A stretch of DNA of 64,000 nucleotides. Origin: Arcobacter sp. F155 (GTDB lineage: Bacteria > Campylobacterota > Campylobacteria > Campylobacterales > Arcobacteraceae). Each line of letters begins with the position of its first letter. The first letter of the stretch is position 1. The stretch spans positions 107,805-171,804 of the forward strand of contig NZ_PDJU01000007.1 in assembly GCF_004116455.1 (NCBI RefSeq). Reading direction: 5' to 3'. The notes beneath the pieces are model-generated. The model searched no databases. It was not told where the DNA came from and saw nothing but the letters and a program-made list of their open reading frames with translations. Below, one piece after another: positions 9,500 through 17,504 of the stretch. A program made the translations under genes and the position numbers.

Positions 9500-9709
9500 A
9501 TGGTAGATACAATTTATAAAATATTAGATGAACTAAATTCTTATTACTATGTGTACTGTTTGGAAAAGAATAGTATAGAAAGAACTAGAATACATGAAAA
9601 TGCAGCTTGTATTAGAGATCTAGTAACCATAACAAGTAAATTAGATAAACTAAAGATTAAATTTATTGTAACTGAAAATAAAAGTATCCAACTATTAGAA
9701 AAAAATTAG
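9500..9709 (+). CDS. hypothetical protein, 69 aa
   Basis: A small ORF with an AGAGGA ribosome site about 8 nt before its ATG. The predicted 69-residue product is helical, with one tyrosine/cysteine-rich stretch (YYYVYCLEKN) and no recognisable motif, signal peptide or membrane segment. It precedes the hemerythrin gene on the same strand by about 40 nt and may be co-transcribed with it. I do not recognise the family. Confidence 0.45.
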   Translation: MVDTIYKILDELNSYYYVYCLEKNSIERTRIHENAACIRDLVTITSKLDKLKIKFIVTENKSIQLLEKN

Positions 9710-9751
9710 TTATAACCTCAACAATGTAGTTTATTGAAAAGGAGAAAGTAC

Positions 9752-10555
9752 TTGAACACATATTTAGCAACTTGGGATAGTGCTTATAGCATTGGACATG
9801 AAAAAGTTGACCAAGAACATAAAAAGCTTTTTGAGATTGCTTCTAAGGCATATAAGTGTCAAAATAATAAAGCAGAACTTATGTCAATTATTAAAGAGCT
9901 TATCAAATATACAAAGTTTCATTTTTCAAATGAAGAAAACTATATGGAGTCTATTGGATATAAAAATGTAGAAGAGCATAAAAGTATTCATAAAGAAATA
10001 GTGAATAAACTAAATCAATTAATCAAGAAACTAAAAACATCATCTATTGAAGAGAATATAAAAGAGTTATCAGATTTTATTAATACAAATTTATTACAAC
10101 ATATCCTACTTGTAGATAAAAAAGTTCATCATACTATGAAATCAAGAGAGGATTTAAAAAAGCACTTTGCATGGAAAAATAGTTATGAAGTGAAAAATGA
10201 AAAGATAGATAATGAGCACAAGGAGCTTTTTAAACTTGCAATTGAGGCATTAAACTATCACGACAAAGATATTAAAAAACATATAAAGATTACTATTAAT
10301 AAATTATATGAATACATGAAGTATCACTTTGAAAATGAAGAAAAGTATATGGCTAGTATTGAATATCCACATTTAAAAGAGCATATTGCCCAACATAAAA
10401 AAATCATAAATGAAATGAACAGTTTTATTAAATCAATTCCTCTTTTAACATTAATTGATTTTGAAAGAAAATTAATAGAGTATATTGATATATGGCTAAT
10501 TGGGCATATTATTTATGAAGATAGAAAAATTGTAAATGAAAATAATAGTTACTAG
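9752..10555 (+). CDS. tandem bacteriohemerythrin (two hemerythrin domains)
   Basis: The protein has two complete hemerythrin domains. Domain 1 shows the di-iron ligands in DQEHKKLF, FHFSNEENYM, EHKSIHKEI and LLQHILLVDK; domain 2 repeats them in DNEHKELF, YHFENEEKYM, EHIAQHKKI and LIGHIIYEDR, so all five His plus Glu and Asp are present in both. Such proteins bind O2 reversibly and may serve oxygen storage, delivery or sensing in microaerophiles; no signalling domain is attached. I place the start at TTG 9752 rather than the in-frame TTG at 9734, because AAAAGGAG at 9737-9744 lies between them with ideal spacing. The resulting 267-residue protein is about twice the usual single-domain length. 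Confidence 0.88.
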   Translation: MNTYLATWDSAYSIGHEKVDQEHKKLFEIASKAYKCQNNKAELMSIIKELIKYTKFHFSNEENYMESIGYKNVEEHKSIHKEIVNKLNQLIKKLKTSSIEENIKELSDFINTNLLQHILLVDKKVHHTMKSREDLKKHFAWKNSYEVKNEKIDNEHKELFKLAIEALNYHDKDIKKHIKITINKLYEYMKYHFENEEKYMASIEYPHLKEHIAQHKKIINEMNSFIKSIPLLTLIDFERKLIEYIDIWLIGHIIYEDRKIVNENNSY

Positions 10556-10563
10556 CTTACTAA

Positions 10564-11010
10564 CTATTTAATCTTTTGCAAAAATGCATTTAAAGAGTTT
10601 GCAAACTTCTGTGCATCTTTTTGTGTAAAGGCACTAGGACCTTTTGTTATTTCCCCACTATCACGTATCTCTTGCATTAGATTTCTAACTGCTAGACACT
10701 CTTTTATATTATCTTCTGTGTACTCTAAGCCTCTGTGGTCTATTGCATGGGCTTGTTTTTCTATAGTCCTAGAAGCTAAAGGAATATCAGCAGTAATAAC
10801 TAAATCACCCTCTTGTAAAAGCTCAACTATTTTGTTGTCAGCTTCATCAGCTCCTTGGTCTACTACCATATAAGTGATATTTGAAGATTTACCAATATTG
10901 ATTTTTTTGTTTGCTATTACAAGGGTTTTTAAACCTAACCTTTCTATTGCTCTTAAAAGAATAGGTTTTAAAAGGTTAGGAAAAGCATCACCATCTACAT
11001 ATAAAGTCAT
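10564..11010 (-). CDS. YaiI/YqxD family (UPF0178, DUF188) protein
   Basis: A 148-residue protein matching the UPF0178/DUF188 family: the N-terminal MTLYVDGDAFPN with its conserved Asp pair, VVDQGADEADNKIV in the middle, DLVITADIPLA, and the late GPSAFTQKD segment are the family hallmarks. The fold is PIN-like, so a nuclease role is suspected for the family but not demonstrated by the sequence. Its ATG overlaps the stop of the ywbE gene by one base (TAATG), making it the last gene of a three-gene operon. Confidence 0.85.
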   Translation of the reverse strand: MTLYVDGDAFPNLLKPILLRAIERLGLKTLVIANKKINIGKSSNITYMVVDQGADEADNKIVELLQEGDLVITADIPLASRTIEKQAHAIDHRGLEYTEDNIKECLAVRNLMQEIRDSGEITKGPSAFTQKDAQKFANSLNAFLQKIK

Positions 11011-11207
11011 TATAAAATCTCTTTTACTCTTCCTACTTGTCCATCTTCTAACTGAACTTTTATTCCATGTGGGTGATATGAAGAGTTTGTTAAAAGCTTT
11101 TTTACTACACCTTGTGTAAGTTTATTTGTTCTTTGATCTTTTTTCAAAACGATATTAACTTTTAATCCTATGTTAATATCGTCTCTTTCTTTTGGGTCTC
11201 TTATCAT
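11010..11207 (-). CDS. YwbE family (DUF2196) protein
   Basis: A 65-residue protein with the typical YwbE pattern: a basic N-terminus (RDPKERDDINIGLKVNIV), TQGVVKKLLTNSSYHPHGIKV in the middle and a terminal GQVGRVKEIL. The full family length is covered. Function is not established. It is packed between the 161-aa gene (its start directly follows that stop, TAGATG) and yaiI, with which it overlaps by one base. Confidence 0.82.
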   Translation of the reverse strand: MIRDPKERDDINIGLKVNIVLKKDQRTNKLTQGVVKKLLTNSSYHPHGIKVQLEDGQVGRVKEIL

Positions 11208-11693
11208 CTATTTAGCTTCGTAAGCTAAAGCTTTTTTAGCCTCATCTAAATGGTAAAAGAAAAGTGCTTTAAAAGCAAAAGTTACTTTAGTTTTCTTTTC
11301 AACACTTGTATCTAAGATAGAAAAAGAGAAAGACTCGCCTGAATCTTTTGATTCAAAAGTCACTGTAGTTGGCTTTAAAGTTTTAATCATATTCATTACA
11401 ACTTTATACTCTTTTGGATTGATTCCATCTAACATATCACCAACTTTTTCTTCTCTTCTTATTGAATCAAAAAGCGTTGTAAATGTATCTTTAAATAAAG
11501 ATTTACTTAATGAGATTCTTACTTTACTTGTATGAAAAGCACCACTTTTATTTAATAAAGGGTTTGGTTTAATATCTCTTATCTCTTCTAATGCAGTTAA
11601 AAAAAAGTTCTTCCCACCTAAAGTTTCACAATACTCTTTAAACTGAGAGCTTAACTCTTCTTTTGTTTTAGTATCTAATTTATTAAAATCCAT
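11208..11693 (-). CDS. hypothetical protein, 161 aa
   Basis: A soluble, lysine-rich 161-residue protein with no motif I can name, no signal peptide and no membrane segment. The N-terminal third is helical and the C-terminal part (KPTTVTFESKDSGESFSFS onward) is predicted strand-rich. It is the first gene of the operon with ywbE and yaiI; the tight packing suggests a conserved cytoplasmic housekeeping role, but this is inference. Confidence 0.6.
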   Translation of the reverse strand: MDFNKLDTKTKEELSSQFKEYCETLGGKNFFLTALEEIRDIKPNPLLNKSGAFHTSKVRISLSKSLFKDTFTTLFDSIRREEKVGDMLDGINPKEYKVVMNMIKTLKPTTVTFESKDSGESFSFSILDTSVEKKTKVTFAFKALFFYHLDEAKKALAYEAK

Positions 11694-11751
11694 GATTGTC
11701 CTATGTAATATATTAGCGTAAGTATATCTAAAATTCTTAGCAATTAATTTG

Positions 11752-12405
11752 CTAATTGATTTTTTCTAAAGAGTTTTCTTTTAATCTATAAATTGTCGGA
11801 GCTAGACTTTCAATAAATGACTTATGATGTGAAACTATAATCATCGATTTTTTTATACTATTCAAAATATTTACTATTTTCTTTTCTGCTTCTTCATCTA
11901 AAGCATTTGTAGGTTCATCAAGTAATAAAATCTTTGGTTTAGTAATTAAAATACTAGCAAGGGCTACTATTTTTTGTTCACCTCCGCTTAAATCATAAAT
12001 AGTTCTATTTTCTAAATGCTCAATTTCTAACTCTTTTAAAATCTCAAAAGCTTTGCTATAAGCATCATCTTTTTTTATTCCCTTTGCTCTTAGATTAAAC
12101 ATTACATCTTCAATCACAGTAGGACATAAAAAAAAGTCATTTACATCTTGAGGTAAATATCCAATATCAGACCTATATTTTCTAAAGTCTTTTAGTTTTT
12201 CCATTTTATCATGGAATAAAAATACCTCACCCTCTTTTGGTTTTATTAGTCCTGCAACAATTTTTAAAAAAGAGCTTTTCCCACTTCCATTTGAACCAAC
12301 AATTGCTATTTTCTCTTCATGGGAAACATTTAAAGTAATATCTTGAAAAAGTACTCTTTCATTTATCTCATAGGATACATTTTTTACATTTATTGAGCAA
12401 CTCAT
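11752..12405 (-). CDS. cbiO: energy-coupling factor ATPase of nickel/cobalt transporter (CbiO/NikO)
   Basis: A 217-residue ABC ATPase with Walker A GSNGSGKSS near residues 37-45, Q-loop YLPQDVN, signature LSGGEQK near 143, Walker B ILLLDEPTNALDE and the H-loop histidine in IIVSHHK. It is the energising subunit of a group I ECF transporter. Its ATG overlaps the stop of cbiQ by 4 bases, and it is the last gene of the five-gene nickel/cobalt uptake operon, in which every junction overlaps or nearly overlaps. Confidence 0.9.
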   Translation of the reverse strand: MSCSINVKNVSYEINERVLFQDITLNVSHEEKIAIVGSNGSGKSSFLKIVAGLIKPKEGEVFLFHDKMEKLKDFRKYRSDIGYLPQDVNDFFLCPTVIEDVMFNLRAKGIKKDDAYSKAFEILKELEIEHLENRTIYDLSGGEQKIVALASILITKPKILLLDEPTNALDEEAEKKIVNILNSIKKSMIIVSHHKSFIESLAPTIYRLKENSLEKIN

Positions 12406-13049
12406 ACAATAAACCTTTTTATATAAATAAGTGTGATTAAGAATATTAGTATTAAATCATAATAAGAGATTTTAATAGTATTTATAAGGTATATTCTACC
12501 ATGAAAACCTCTTAGGTTAAAAGTTTGCTCTAAAGCTTGGGCTTTTCTTATAGATTTAACAAAAATATGTCCAAATAGATTTCCATAAGTTTCATATGCA
12601 AAAAGTGAAGAACTAGCTTTAAAACCTCTAGCCTTTAAAGTCTGTCTTATTGTTTTTAATTCATCACTTAAAACTTGTATCATTTTTAGAGTAAAGTATA
12701 TTGAACTAACAACCCTTTTTGGAAATCTCAAATCATTTAAAGCTCTTACAATATCATAACCACTAGAACGGAAGAATAATGCAATATTAAAAGCTATAAT
12801 CATATTTGTTCGTAAGTAGATATTCAAAGCTTCTTCTAAAGAAGTTTGTAAAAGTAAAACTATAAAAATCATCACAATAAAAATATTAAGTAAAACTACT
12901 CTTTTTAATATTTGAAAAAAGTTTTTATATTCACAAAATAAAACATAAGCTAAAGGAAGAAAATAAAGAATTTCAACATTTGAAAAACTAATAAAAATTG
13001 AATAAAAAATTGCAGCTACAAAACTAGCAGTGGGAGAAAGACTTATCAT
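12402..13049 (-). CDS. cbiQ: ECF transporter transmembrane protein CbiQ/NikQ
   Basis: A 215-residue inner-membrane T-component with about five hydrophobic segments. The coupling-helix signature is visible as TLKARGF near residue 137 (the A-R-G box) and a second, TFNLRGFHGR, near 177; these Ala/Leu-Arg-Gly motifs contact the ATPase. Overlaps of 4 bp on both sides tie it to nikL upstream and cbiO downstream. Confidence 0.88.
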   Translation of the reverse strand: MISLSPTASFVAAIFYSIFISFSNVEILYFLPLAYVLFCEYKNFFQILKRVVLLNIFIVMIFIVLLLQTSLEEALNIYLRTNMIIAFNIALFFRSSGYDIVRALNDLRFPKRVVSSIYFTLKMIQVLSDELKTIRQTLKARGFKASSSLFAYETYGNLFGHIFVKSIRKAQALEQTFNLRGFHGRIYLINTIKISYYDLILIFLITLIYIKRFIV

Positions 13050-13453
13050 CTTTTAATTCTTTTTAAACCTATGAAAATTAAGATTATTAAAGCAATTGCA
13101 ATAATAGATGACAAAAGTGAGTTTTCACTTTTTAGCTTGGCTTTTTTATCTTTTGCTTCAGTTAAAGCATTGTCAATTTTTCCTTTTGTAGAGTGTCCAC
13201 CTATAGCTTCAACTTTTACGTAAGTTACGTTTTCATAATCTTTTAAAAAGTATTCACCCTTTTCGTTAGTTTTTAAAGTTTTTAGCAGTATTTGTTTTGA
13301 GTCAAAAAGTTCTAATTTACAATTTTTACATGGACTACCAGAGTTAAAATAAGAGTATATATAAAGTTTGTCTTCTTCATAATCTAAAAATAGGTTTAGC
13401 TTATGGGCAAACAAACTTAATGATAAAAAACATAAAAAGAGAGCTATTCTCAA
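13046..13453 (-). CDS. small membrane protein NikL-like (CbiN-equivalent)
   Basis: A 135-residue protein with a signal peptide (residues 1-16), a periplasmic beta-rich region resembling a carboxypeptidase-regulatory/Ig-like domain (about 20-85, including GSPCKNCKLELFDS and NEKGEYFLKDY), and one C-terminal transmembrane helix (SSIIAIALIILIFIGL) with basic cytoplasmic tail. This is the layout of NikL, which substitutes for CbiN in nickel-type ECF systems. The C-x-x-C pair could touch metal. Translational overlaps (4 bp) with cbiM and cbiQ support the assignment. Confidence 0.7.
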   Translation of the reverse strand: MRIALFLCFLSLSLFAHKLNLFLDYEEDKLYIYSYFNSGSPCKNCKLELFDSKQILLKTLKTNEKGEYFLKDYENVTYVKVEAIGGHSTKGKIDNALTEAKDKKAKLKSENSLLSSIIAIALIILIFIGLKRIKR

Positions 13454-14052
13454 ACTTTTGCCTCGTCTAACAAATCAGGAATTGATTTTTTTAAATAGTT
13501 TATTAAAAATAGCGTTACTAAACCTTCTATAAACATAGCTGGAACATTTGCTAAAAATACTGTGTAAGATGCGTATAAATACTCTTCTTTTGATAAAGCC
13601 AATATTAAAGCTAGTAATAAAGTAGATAGTAAAACTGCTAAGAATCCTATCATAAAATATTTTAGTTTTTCTGGAAATATATTTAACAATTGCATTTTTG
13701 ATGCTAAATATATTAGGTATGCAGGTAAGGACATGATAATTAAGTTTGCACCTAAGGAGCTAATTCCACCATAACCTAAAAGTGTTGCTTGTAAAAGAAG
13801 TGCTATAAAAATAGCAAGAAATACTTGAGCTCCTAAAACAATACCTATTATTCCAATAAGTATTAAATGTATTTGAACAAAACCTAATGGAATATGTACA
13901 AAAGAAGCTATAAAAAATAGTGCAGACATAGCTGAAACTATAGCTATATTTTTGTTTTTTAAATCCTTAAAAGATAAGGCTAAAAGACCAACTGTTAGTA
14001 CAGCTGTTCCTATAGCTACTTCACTTGTCAAAATTCCATCAGAGATATGCAT
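13450..14052 (-). CDS. cbiM: substrate-binding membrane component CbiM/NikM
   Basis: A 200-residue membrane protein starting MHISDGIL: the N-terminal Met-His pair is the conserved Ni/Co ligand of the CbiM/NikM S-component, which is inserted into the metal site after export of the N-terminus. Later histidines (SFVHIPLGFVQIHLIL near 50-65) are the other expected ligands. Seven hydrophobic segments fit the family. The neighbouring DUF4198 protein points to nickel rather than cobalt (NikKMLQO type). Gap of 2 nt from nikK, overlap of 4 nt with nikL. Confidence 0.9.
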   Translation of the reverse strand: MHISDGILTSEVAIGTAVLTVGLLALSFKDLKNKNIAIVSAMSALFFIASFVHIPLGFVQIHLILIGIIGIVLGAQVFLAIFIALLLQATLLGYGGISSLGANLIIMSLPAYLIYLASKMQLLNIFPEKLKYFMIGFLAVLLSTLLLALILALSKEEYLYASYTVFLANVPAMFIEGLVTLFLINYLKKSIPDLLDEAKV

Positions 14053-14054
14053 TT

Positions 14055-14783
14055 CTAGTAAGCCTTAATCCAAATTAATGCACCATTTTCAATAGGATAC
14101 ATTTTTCCTTTATACTCTTTTTCACCCTCTTCTATAAGTGCAGCAAATCCCCACCAACCTTTATGGTTCATAGCAAAAGAGAAATTACCATTTTCATCTG
14201 TTTTAACAACTTGAGTAATATGAGTATCACTTGGTGCTTTTAATCCAAACTCATTATAAAGTTCAACTTCTACTTCTACATTACTTGCAGGTTTACCATT
14301 GTGTAAAACTTTTCCTGAAAAGATATTTCCTGCATATAAAGCAAATGGCTTTGTTGTTGGAATAATCTCATATTTTAATCCAAGTGGTTCATCCCATCCA
14401 TCTTCCATTCCATATGCTGAAATAATTGATTTTGGTACATGAGAAATATATTTCCCTTCATCAGGTTCAAAATATGGTTCTGGTTGAACAAAAAACTGAT
14501 AAACACCAGGTCTTTTTATTTTGTATGAAGTCTCCCAAGCTTTGTGCTCAAACTTTGTAGTTTCACTTAAAGGTAGTTCCTCTTTTTTATTTCCTACATA
14601 AATCCCAAAAGGTTTTTCCATTGTCATACCAGTTTGCTCAAAAGGATGTATAAACATGGCATCAAACTTTATATTTGATTGTTCTTTAGAGTTAACATTG
14701 TCTGTTGATGGTAAAAATGTCAAAAAGTGTGCATTTGCAATTGTAGCTGCTGCGATTGCTAAAGTTGAAATAAGTTTTTTCAA
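14055..14783 (-). CDS. DUF4198 periplasmic protein (NikK-like) of nickel ECF transporter
   Basis: A 242-residue exported protein: signal peptide in the first 18 residues ending NAHFLTF, so the mature protein probably starts with a histidine. The following beta-rich region (IHPFEQTGMTM, GVYQFFVQPEPYFEP) and C-terminal GKPASNVEVEVELYNEFG to GWWGFAAL match the DUF4198/NikK family that accompanies NikM in nickel transporters. It is the first gene of the operon. I looked for a NikR-type palindrome or a NiCo riboswitch in the roughly 80 bases upstream and saw neither convincingly. Confidence 0.82.
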   Translation of the reverse strand: MKKLISTLAIAAATIANAHFLTFLPSTDNVNSKEQSNIKFDAMFIHPFEQTGMTMEKPFGIYVGNKKEELPLSETTKFEHKAWETSYKIKRPGVYQFFVQPEPYFEPDEGKYISHVPKSIISAYGMEDGWDEPLGLKYEIIPTTKPFALYAGNIFSGKVLHNGKPASNVEVEVELYNEFGLKAPSDTHITQVVKTDENGNFSFAMNHKGWWGFAALIEEGEKEYKGKMYPIENGALIWIKAY

Positions 14784-14867
14784 GATATGCCTTTCATTTT
14801 TTAGAAATTATATTTATAAGGCAGTTATAGAAGAATAAATTTTAAAGATACTTATGTACTTTATGAA

Positions 14868-14981
14868 CTAATTATTATAACTTGCAATTGCTACAATTAA
14901 AGCTTGCAATCCTAAAACAATCCAAAGAATCTTATTTGAGTTTTCATCAAACCATTTATTAAATTTTTGAAAGGGTGTCAT
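14868..14981 (-). CDS. predicted 37-aa single-pass membrane protein
   Basis: An ORF of 37 codons. It begins MTPFQKFNKWFDENSNK and continues into one hydrophobic helix rich in Leu, Ile, Val and Ala, ending with Asn-Asn. This is a plausible small inner-membrane protein with its N-terminus in the cytoplasm. It lies 42 nt downstream of the DASS transporter gene on the same strand, separated only by a hairpin. The ribosome site is weak. Coding potential is supported by the amphipathic N-terminus plus a clean membrane helix, not by homology. Confidence 0.4.
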   Translation of the reverse strand: MTPFQKFNKWFDENSNKILWIVLGLQALIVAIASYNN

Positions 14982-14995
14982 AGAGTTATTTTATA

Positions 14996-15022
14996 AAAGT
15001 AGCACTTAAAAAGTGCTACTTC
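14996..15022 (-). terminator. hairpin terminator after the DASS transporter gene
   Basis: A perfect 11-bp stem (AAGTAGCACTT at 14997-15007, AAGTGCTACTT at 15011-15021, loop of 3) directly follows the transporter stop codon on the minus strand. Only a short TTTT follows in the direction of transcription, so termination may be partial. Confidence 0.65.
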
Positions 15023-15023
15023 T

Positions 15024-16433
15024 TTATATAATAAATAGTGCTAAAAGAACAAGTCCCGCTAAATAAATAGCTCCAAAGATTGCTCCTAACATCCACCATT
15101 TTGCCTGAGATATATACCCAGCTCCATACCATATAGGTGATGGTCCTGTTGCATATGGTGTTAAAATTCCCATTAAACCTAAAGACCCAACTAATAATAG
15201 TGCTAAAGAGTGAACCATATCAGCTGGAATAAGATTTACACCAATTCCAATAAATAAAGGTAAAAGTGCTACAACGTGTGCAGTAACACTTGCAAATAAA
15301 TAGTGGAATAAGAAGAATAAAACGACAAGAACTAATACTACTATTGAAGGAGATAAACCTTCAAGCCAAGTAGAGATTAATCCTGCTGCCCAATCTAAAT
15401 ATCCTACTTTTTTAAGACCACCGGCCATTGCAACTAAAGTGGCGAACCAAATAAATACATTGATTGCAGCTTTATTTGTAATTACGTCTTCCCATGAAAT
15501 TACATTTGTTAAAACTAATAAACATAATACAGAGATAGCGGCAACTGTACTATTTACACCAATTTGTTTACCAAATATCCATAATACTAAAGCTAAAATC
15601 CCAAGTCCAAGCATGATTAACTCTTTTTGAGTTATTGAACCCATTTTTTTAAGCTCTTCTGCTGCCCAAGCTGGTGCTTCAGGAGAGTGTTTTTGTTCTG
15701 GTGGATAAATAAGGTATGCTAAATATGGTACTAATAAAAACAGTGGAATCATAACTATTGCTAGTGTTGAAAACCATTGTCCCCAAGTAATAACTATATC
15801 AGCATTTTTTTCAACTAAAGAAACTGCTAAAAGGTTTGGAGCTAGTGCTGTTAAGAACATCGAACTAGTTACACAAGTAGCTGCAATAGCAACCCATGAA
15901 ATATATGCTCCTAATTTTCTAGGTTCATTTTCTGGTGTTGAATTAAACATCTGAGGAATATTAATCGCAATTGGGAAAATTGTCCCTGCACTTCTTGCAG
16001 TATTTGAAGGCATAAATGGAGATAAAATTCCATCTGCAAATGCCACTGCGTAACCTAAACCTAAAGAAGTTTTCCCTAGTTTTTTTACTAATAATAAAGC
16101 AATTCTTTTTCCAAGACCACTTTTTTTATAACCAAGTGCAAACATAAATGCCGCAAAGATAAGCCAGATAACTCCATTTGAGAAACCACTTAATGCCCAA
16201 TCTCTACTCGCTTTTGCACTATCACTTACTAATCCAAAAGTAGCACTAAATGCAACACCTACTAATCCAATCATTGCTGCAGGAATAGGTTCTAAAATTA
16301 AGCCTACAATCACACCAATAAATACTGCGAAAAAGTAATGAGCATTTGCTGTAAGACCTTCGGGAGTCGGAAGTATAGCAATAAATATTGCAACTAAAAT
16401 GGGTAAAGCCATTTTCATTTTGTTAGATAACAT
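15024..16433 (-). CDS. DASS family (SLC13/CitT-like) anion symporter
   Basis: A 469-residue membrane protein with about 12 hydrophobic segments. The two substrate/Na+-binding Ser-Asn-Thr loops are visible: MPSNTARSAGTIFPI near 143-157 and LTPYATGPSPIWYG near 425-438, which place it in the divalent anion:Na+ symporter family (2-oxoglutarate/malate translocator or CitT type). Likely substrates are di- or tricarboxylates. It stands alone, with a terminator after it and a small membrane ORF behind. Upstream, the sequence is the ancestral downstream flank of yciI, see the att site. Confidence 0.88.
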   Translation of the reverse strand: MLSNKMKMALPILVAIFIAILPTPEGLTANAHYFFAVFIGVIVGLILEPIPAAMIGLVGVAFSATFGLVSDSAKASRDWALSGFSNGVIWLIFAAFMFALGYKKSGLGKRIALLLVKKLGKTSLGLGYAVAFADGILSPFMPSNTARSAGTIFPIAINIPQMFNSTPENEPRKLGAYISWVAIAATCVTSSMFLTALAPNLLAVSLVEKNADIVITWGQWFSTLAIVMIPLFLLVPYLAYLIYPPEQKHSPEAPAWAAEELKKMGSITQKELIMLGLGILALVLWIFGKQIGVNSTVAAISVLCLLVLTNVISWEDVITNKAAINVFIWFATLVAMAGGLKKVGYLDWAAGLISTWLEGLSPSIVVLVLVVLFFLFHYLFASVTAHVVALLPLFIGIGVNLIPADMVHSLALLLVGSLGLMGILTPYATGPSPIWYGAGYISQAKWWMLGAIFGAIYLAGLVLLALFII

Positions 16434-16564
16434 AATTAACTCCTTCTTATTATAATTATGTAATATATTTATAATTATTGCACAATATTACTTTTATTAT
16501 ATTTAATTTTAATGTTACAATTAGAGGTATTTTTTAAGTTATTTAGTAGTTTTGTAAAATGAGC

Positions 16565-16582
16565 ATAGGAATGTATTCCTAT
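16565..16582 (-). terminator. ancestral terminator-like hairpin downstream of yciI remnant
   Basis: An 8-bp perfect stem (ATAGGAAT/ATTCCTAT) with a 2-nt loop, 10 nt beyond the stop codon of the yciI remnant. It fits a terminator that served yciI before the island inserted. There is only a short T tract (CATTTTA) on the minus strand. Confidence 0.45.
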
Positions 16583-16591
16583 ACTATTTTA

Positions 16592-16629
16592 TTAGTTTGG
16601 TAGAAGTTTAACAGGAACGATTTGGAACT
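16592..16629 (-). pseudogene. leftover 3' end of a yciI gene (attL)
   Basis: Read on the minus strand these bases encode FQIVPVKLLPN followed by a stop, against FQIVPVKLLPKD at the end of the intact yciI gene at 31729. The most similar part, 16608-16629 versus 31748-31769, is 20/22 identical and ends in the common ATTTGGAACT. The codons differ mainly at silent positions, so this is a homologous gene end, not a random repeat. It marks the chromosomal side of an integration event in which the element supplied a replacement yciI 3' end. Confidence 0.75.
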
Positions 16630-16688
16630 AAATTATATCAATATACATACTATTTTATGGATACTTTAGTAATGTAGCTATTTTATAG

Positions 16689-16706
16689 TACCGTATTAAA
16701 TACCGT
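16689..16706. other. integrase arm-type motifs, left end
   Basis: Two direct copies of TACCGT at 16689-16694 and 16701-16706, 12 bp apart, 60-80 bp inside the left island boundary. The same hexamer is repeated near the right boundary. Arm-site function is inference. Confidence 0.4.
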
Positions 16707-16754
16707 TAAATAAAATCTTTTTATTTACTGAATATAGAAAATAAATTATTTATT

Positions 16755-17504
16755 CTAACTTTTTTTTAGTTTTTCATATTCTTCTACTAATTTTAGATTA
16801 ATGAAACATTTATTGTAAGCTGAAGCACCAAAACTTAATTTTAAATTATACTTTTTTATTATTTCATTAAGTAATTCATGAATATCTTGAGTTGTAATAC
16901 CTTGTTTAAGAGATATCCTTTTATCACCAATATTCTCAATTCCCAATTTATGTAAAGTTTCAAAATCATTAAAAAGTACAATAAAATGAGAGATATCATA
17001 ACTATACTTACTTGAAAAAATTTCAGTGTCATTAATAAATGCTTCTCTTAAAAAAATCAAATCCTTTACTAAAAGAGATGATATTAAATTATAGTAACTT
17101 TTAGTTGCAATAAGTTCTTCACTATATGTGTCAACATAAGACTTTTCAAACAAATTAATTACGGTACAAAGCTGCAATAAATAGCTTTTCATTCTAATTT
17201 TGATAGATTTTTCTTTTTCTTTTCTTTTTCTTAATTCTATTTTCTTTGTATTATTTATACTCTTTAAAACACTTAAAGAAGCAATTGATGCAGACAGTAT
17301 AATTCCTAATGGAGCAAGTAAAGTTATAAACTTATCTAATGTAAATTGAAATAGCAATATGCAAAAAATTGAGAAAAAAACAACTCCTAATAAATATGCA
17401 ATTACTTTATACAAAAAATCTATAGAAATATTTTTTTGAATCTTGTTATCAATTACTTTTTCAATAGGTGTGCATACGTATTCTTTTTTCTTATTCATCT
17501 TCAT
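16755..17504 (-). CDS. hypothetical protein with two transmembrane segments
   Basis: A 249-residue protein. Residues 30-53 and 58-80 are hydrophobic and form a hairpin in the membrane; a very basic stretch (KKIELRKRKEKEKSIKIR) follows, and the remaining 150 residues are a soluble helical domain with no motif I recognise. The start overlaps the stop of the zinc-ribbon gene by 4 bases, so the two are translated together. The pair is the leftmost cargo of the island. Such two-TM proteins with a cytoplasmic helical domain occur in phage or plasmid exclusion modules, but nothing here proves that. Confidence 0.6.
   Translation of the reverse strand: MKMNKKKEYVCTPIEKVIDNKIQKNISIDFLYKVIAYLLGVVFFSIFCILLFQFTLDKFITLLAPLGIILSASIASLSVLKSINNTKKIELRKRKEKEKSIKIRMKSYLLQLCTVINLFEKSYVDTYSEELIATKSYYNLISSLLVKDLIFLREAFINDTEIFSSKYSYDISHFIVLFNDFETLHKLGIENIGDKRISLKQGITTQDIHELLNEIIKKYNLKLSFGASAYNKCFINLKLVEEYEKLKKS

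Larger units (their letters stand above)
16434..16754. other. intergenic region holding the left island junction
   Basis: This 321-bp gap contains the DASS gene leader (TTAACTCC, 16436-16443, gives the GGAGTTAA ribosome site), a hairpin at 16565-16582 (ATAGGAAT, 2-nt loop, ATTCCTAT), a leftover yciI 3' end ending at stop 16592-16594, and two TACCGT motifs at 16689 and 16701. I see no further coding sequence. Confidence 0.7.

Noticed and set aside
9734..9751. Upstream TTG as start of the hemerythrin gene
   Set aside because: The ribosome site AAAAGGAG lies between this TTG and the next in-frame TTG at 9752, so the later start is preferred.
14784..14867. NikR box or NiCo riboswitch before the nickel operon
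   Set aside because: Only loose AT-rich dyads are visible; no TATTATT-type palindrome with the right spacing and no GC-rich riboswitch core.
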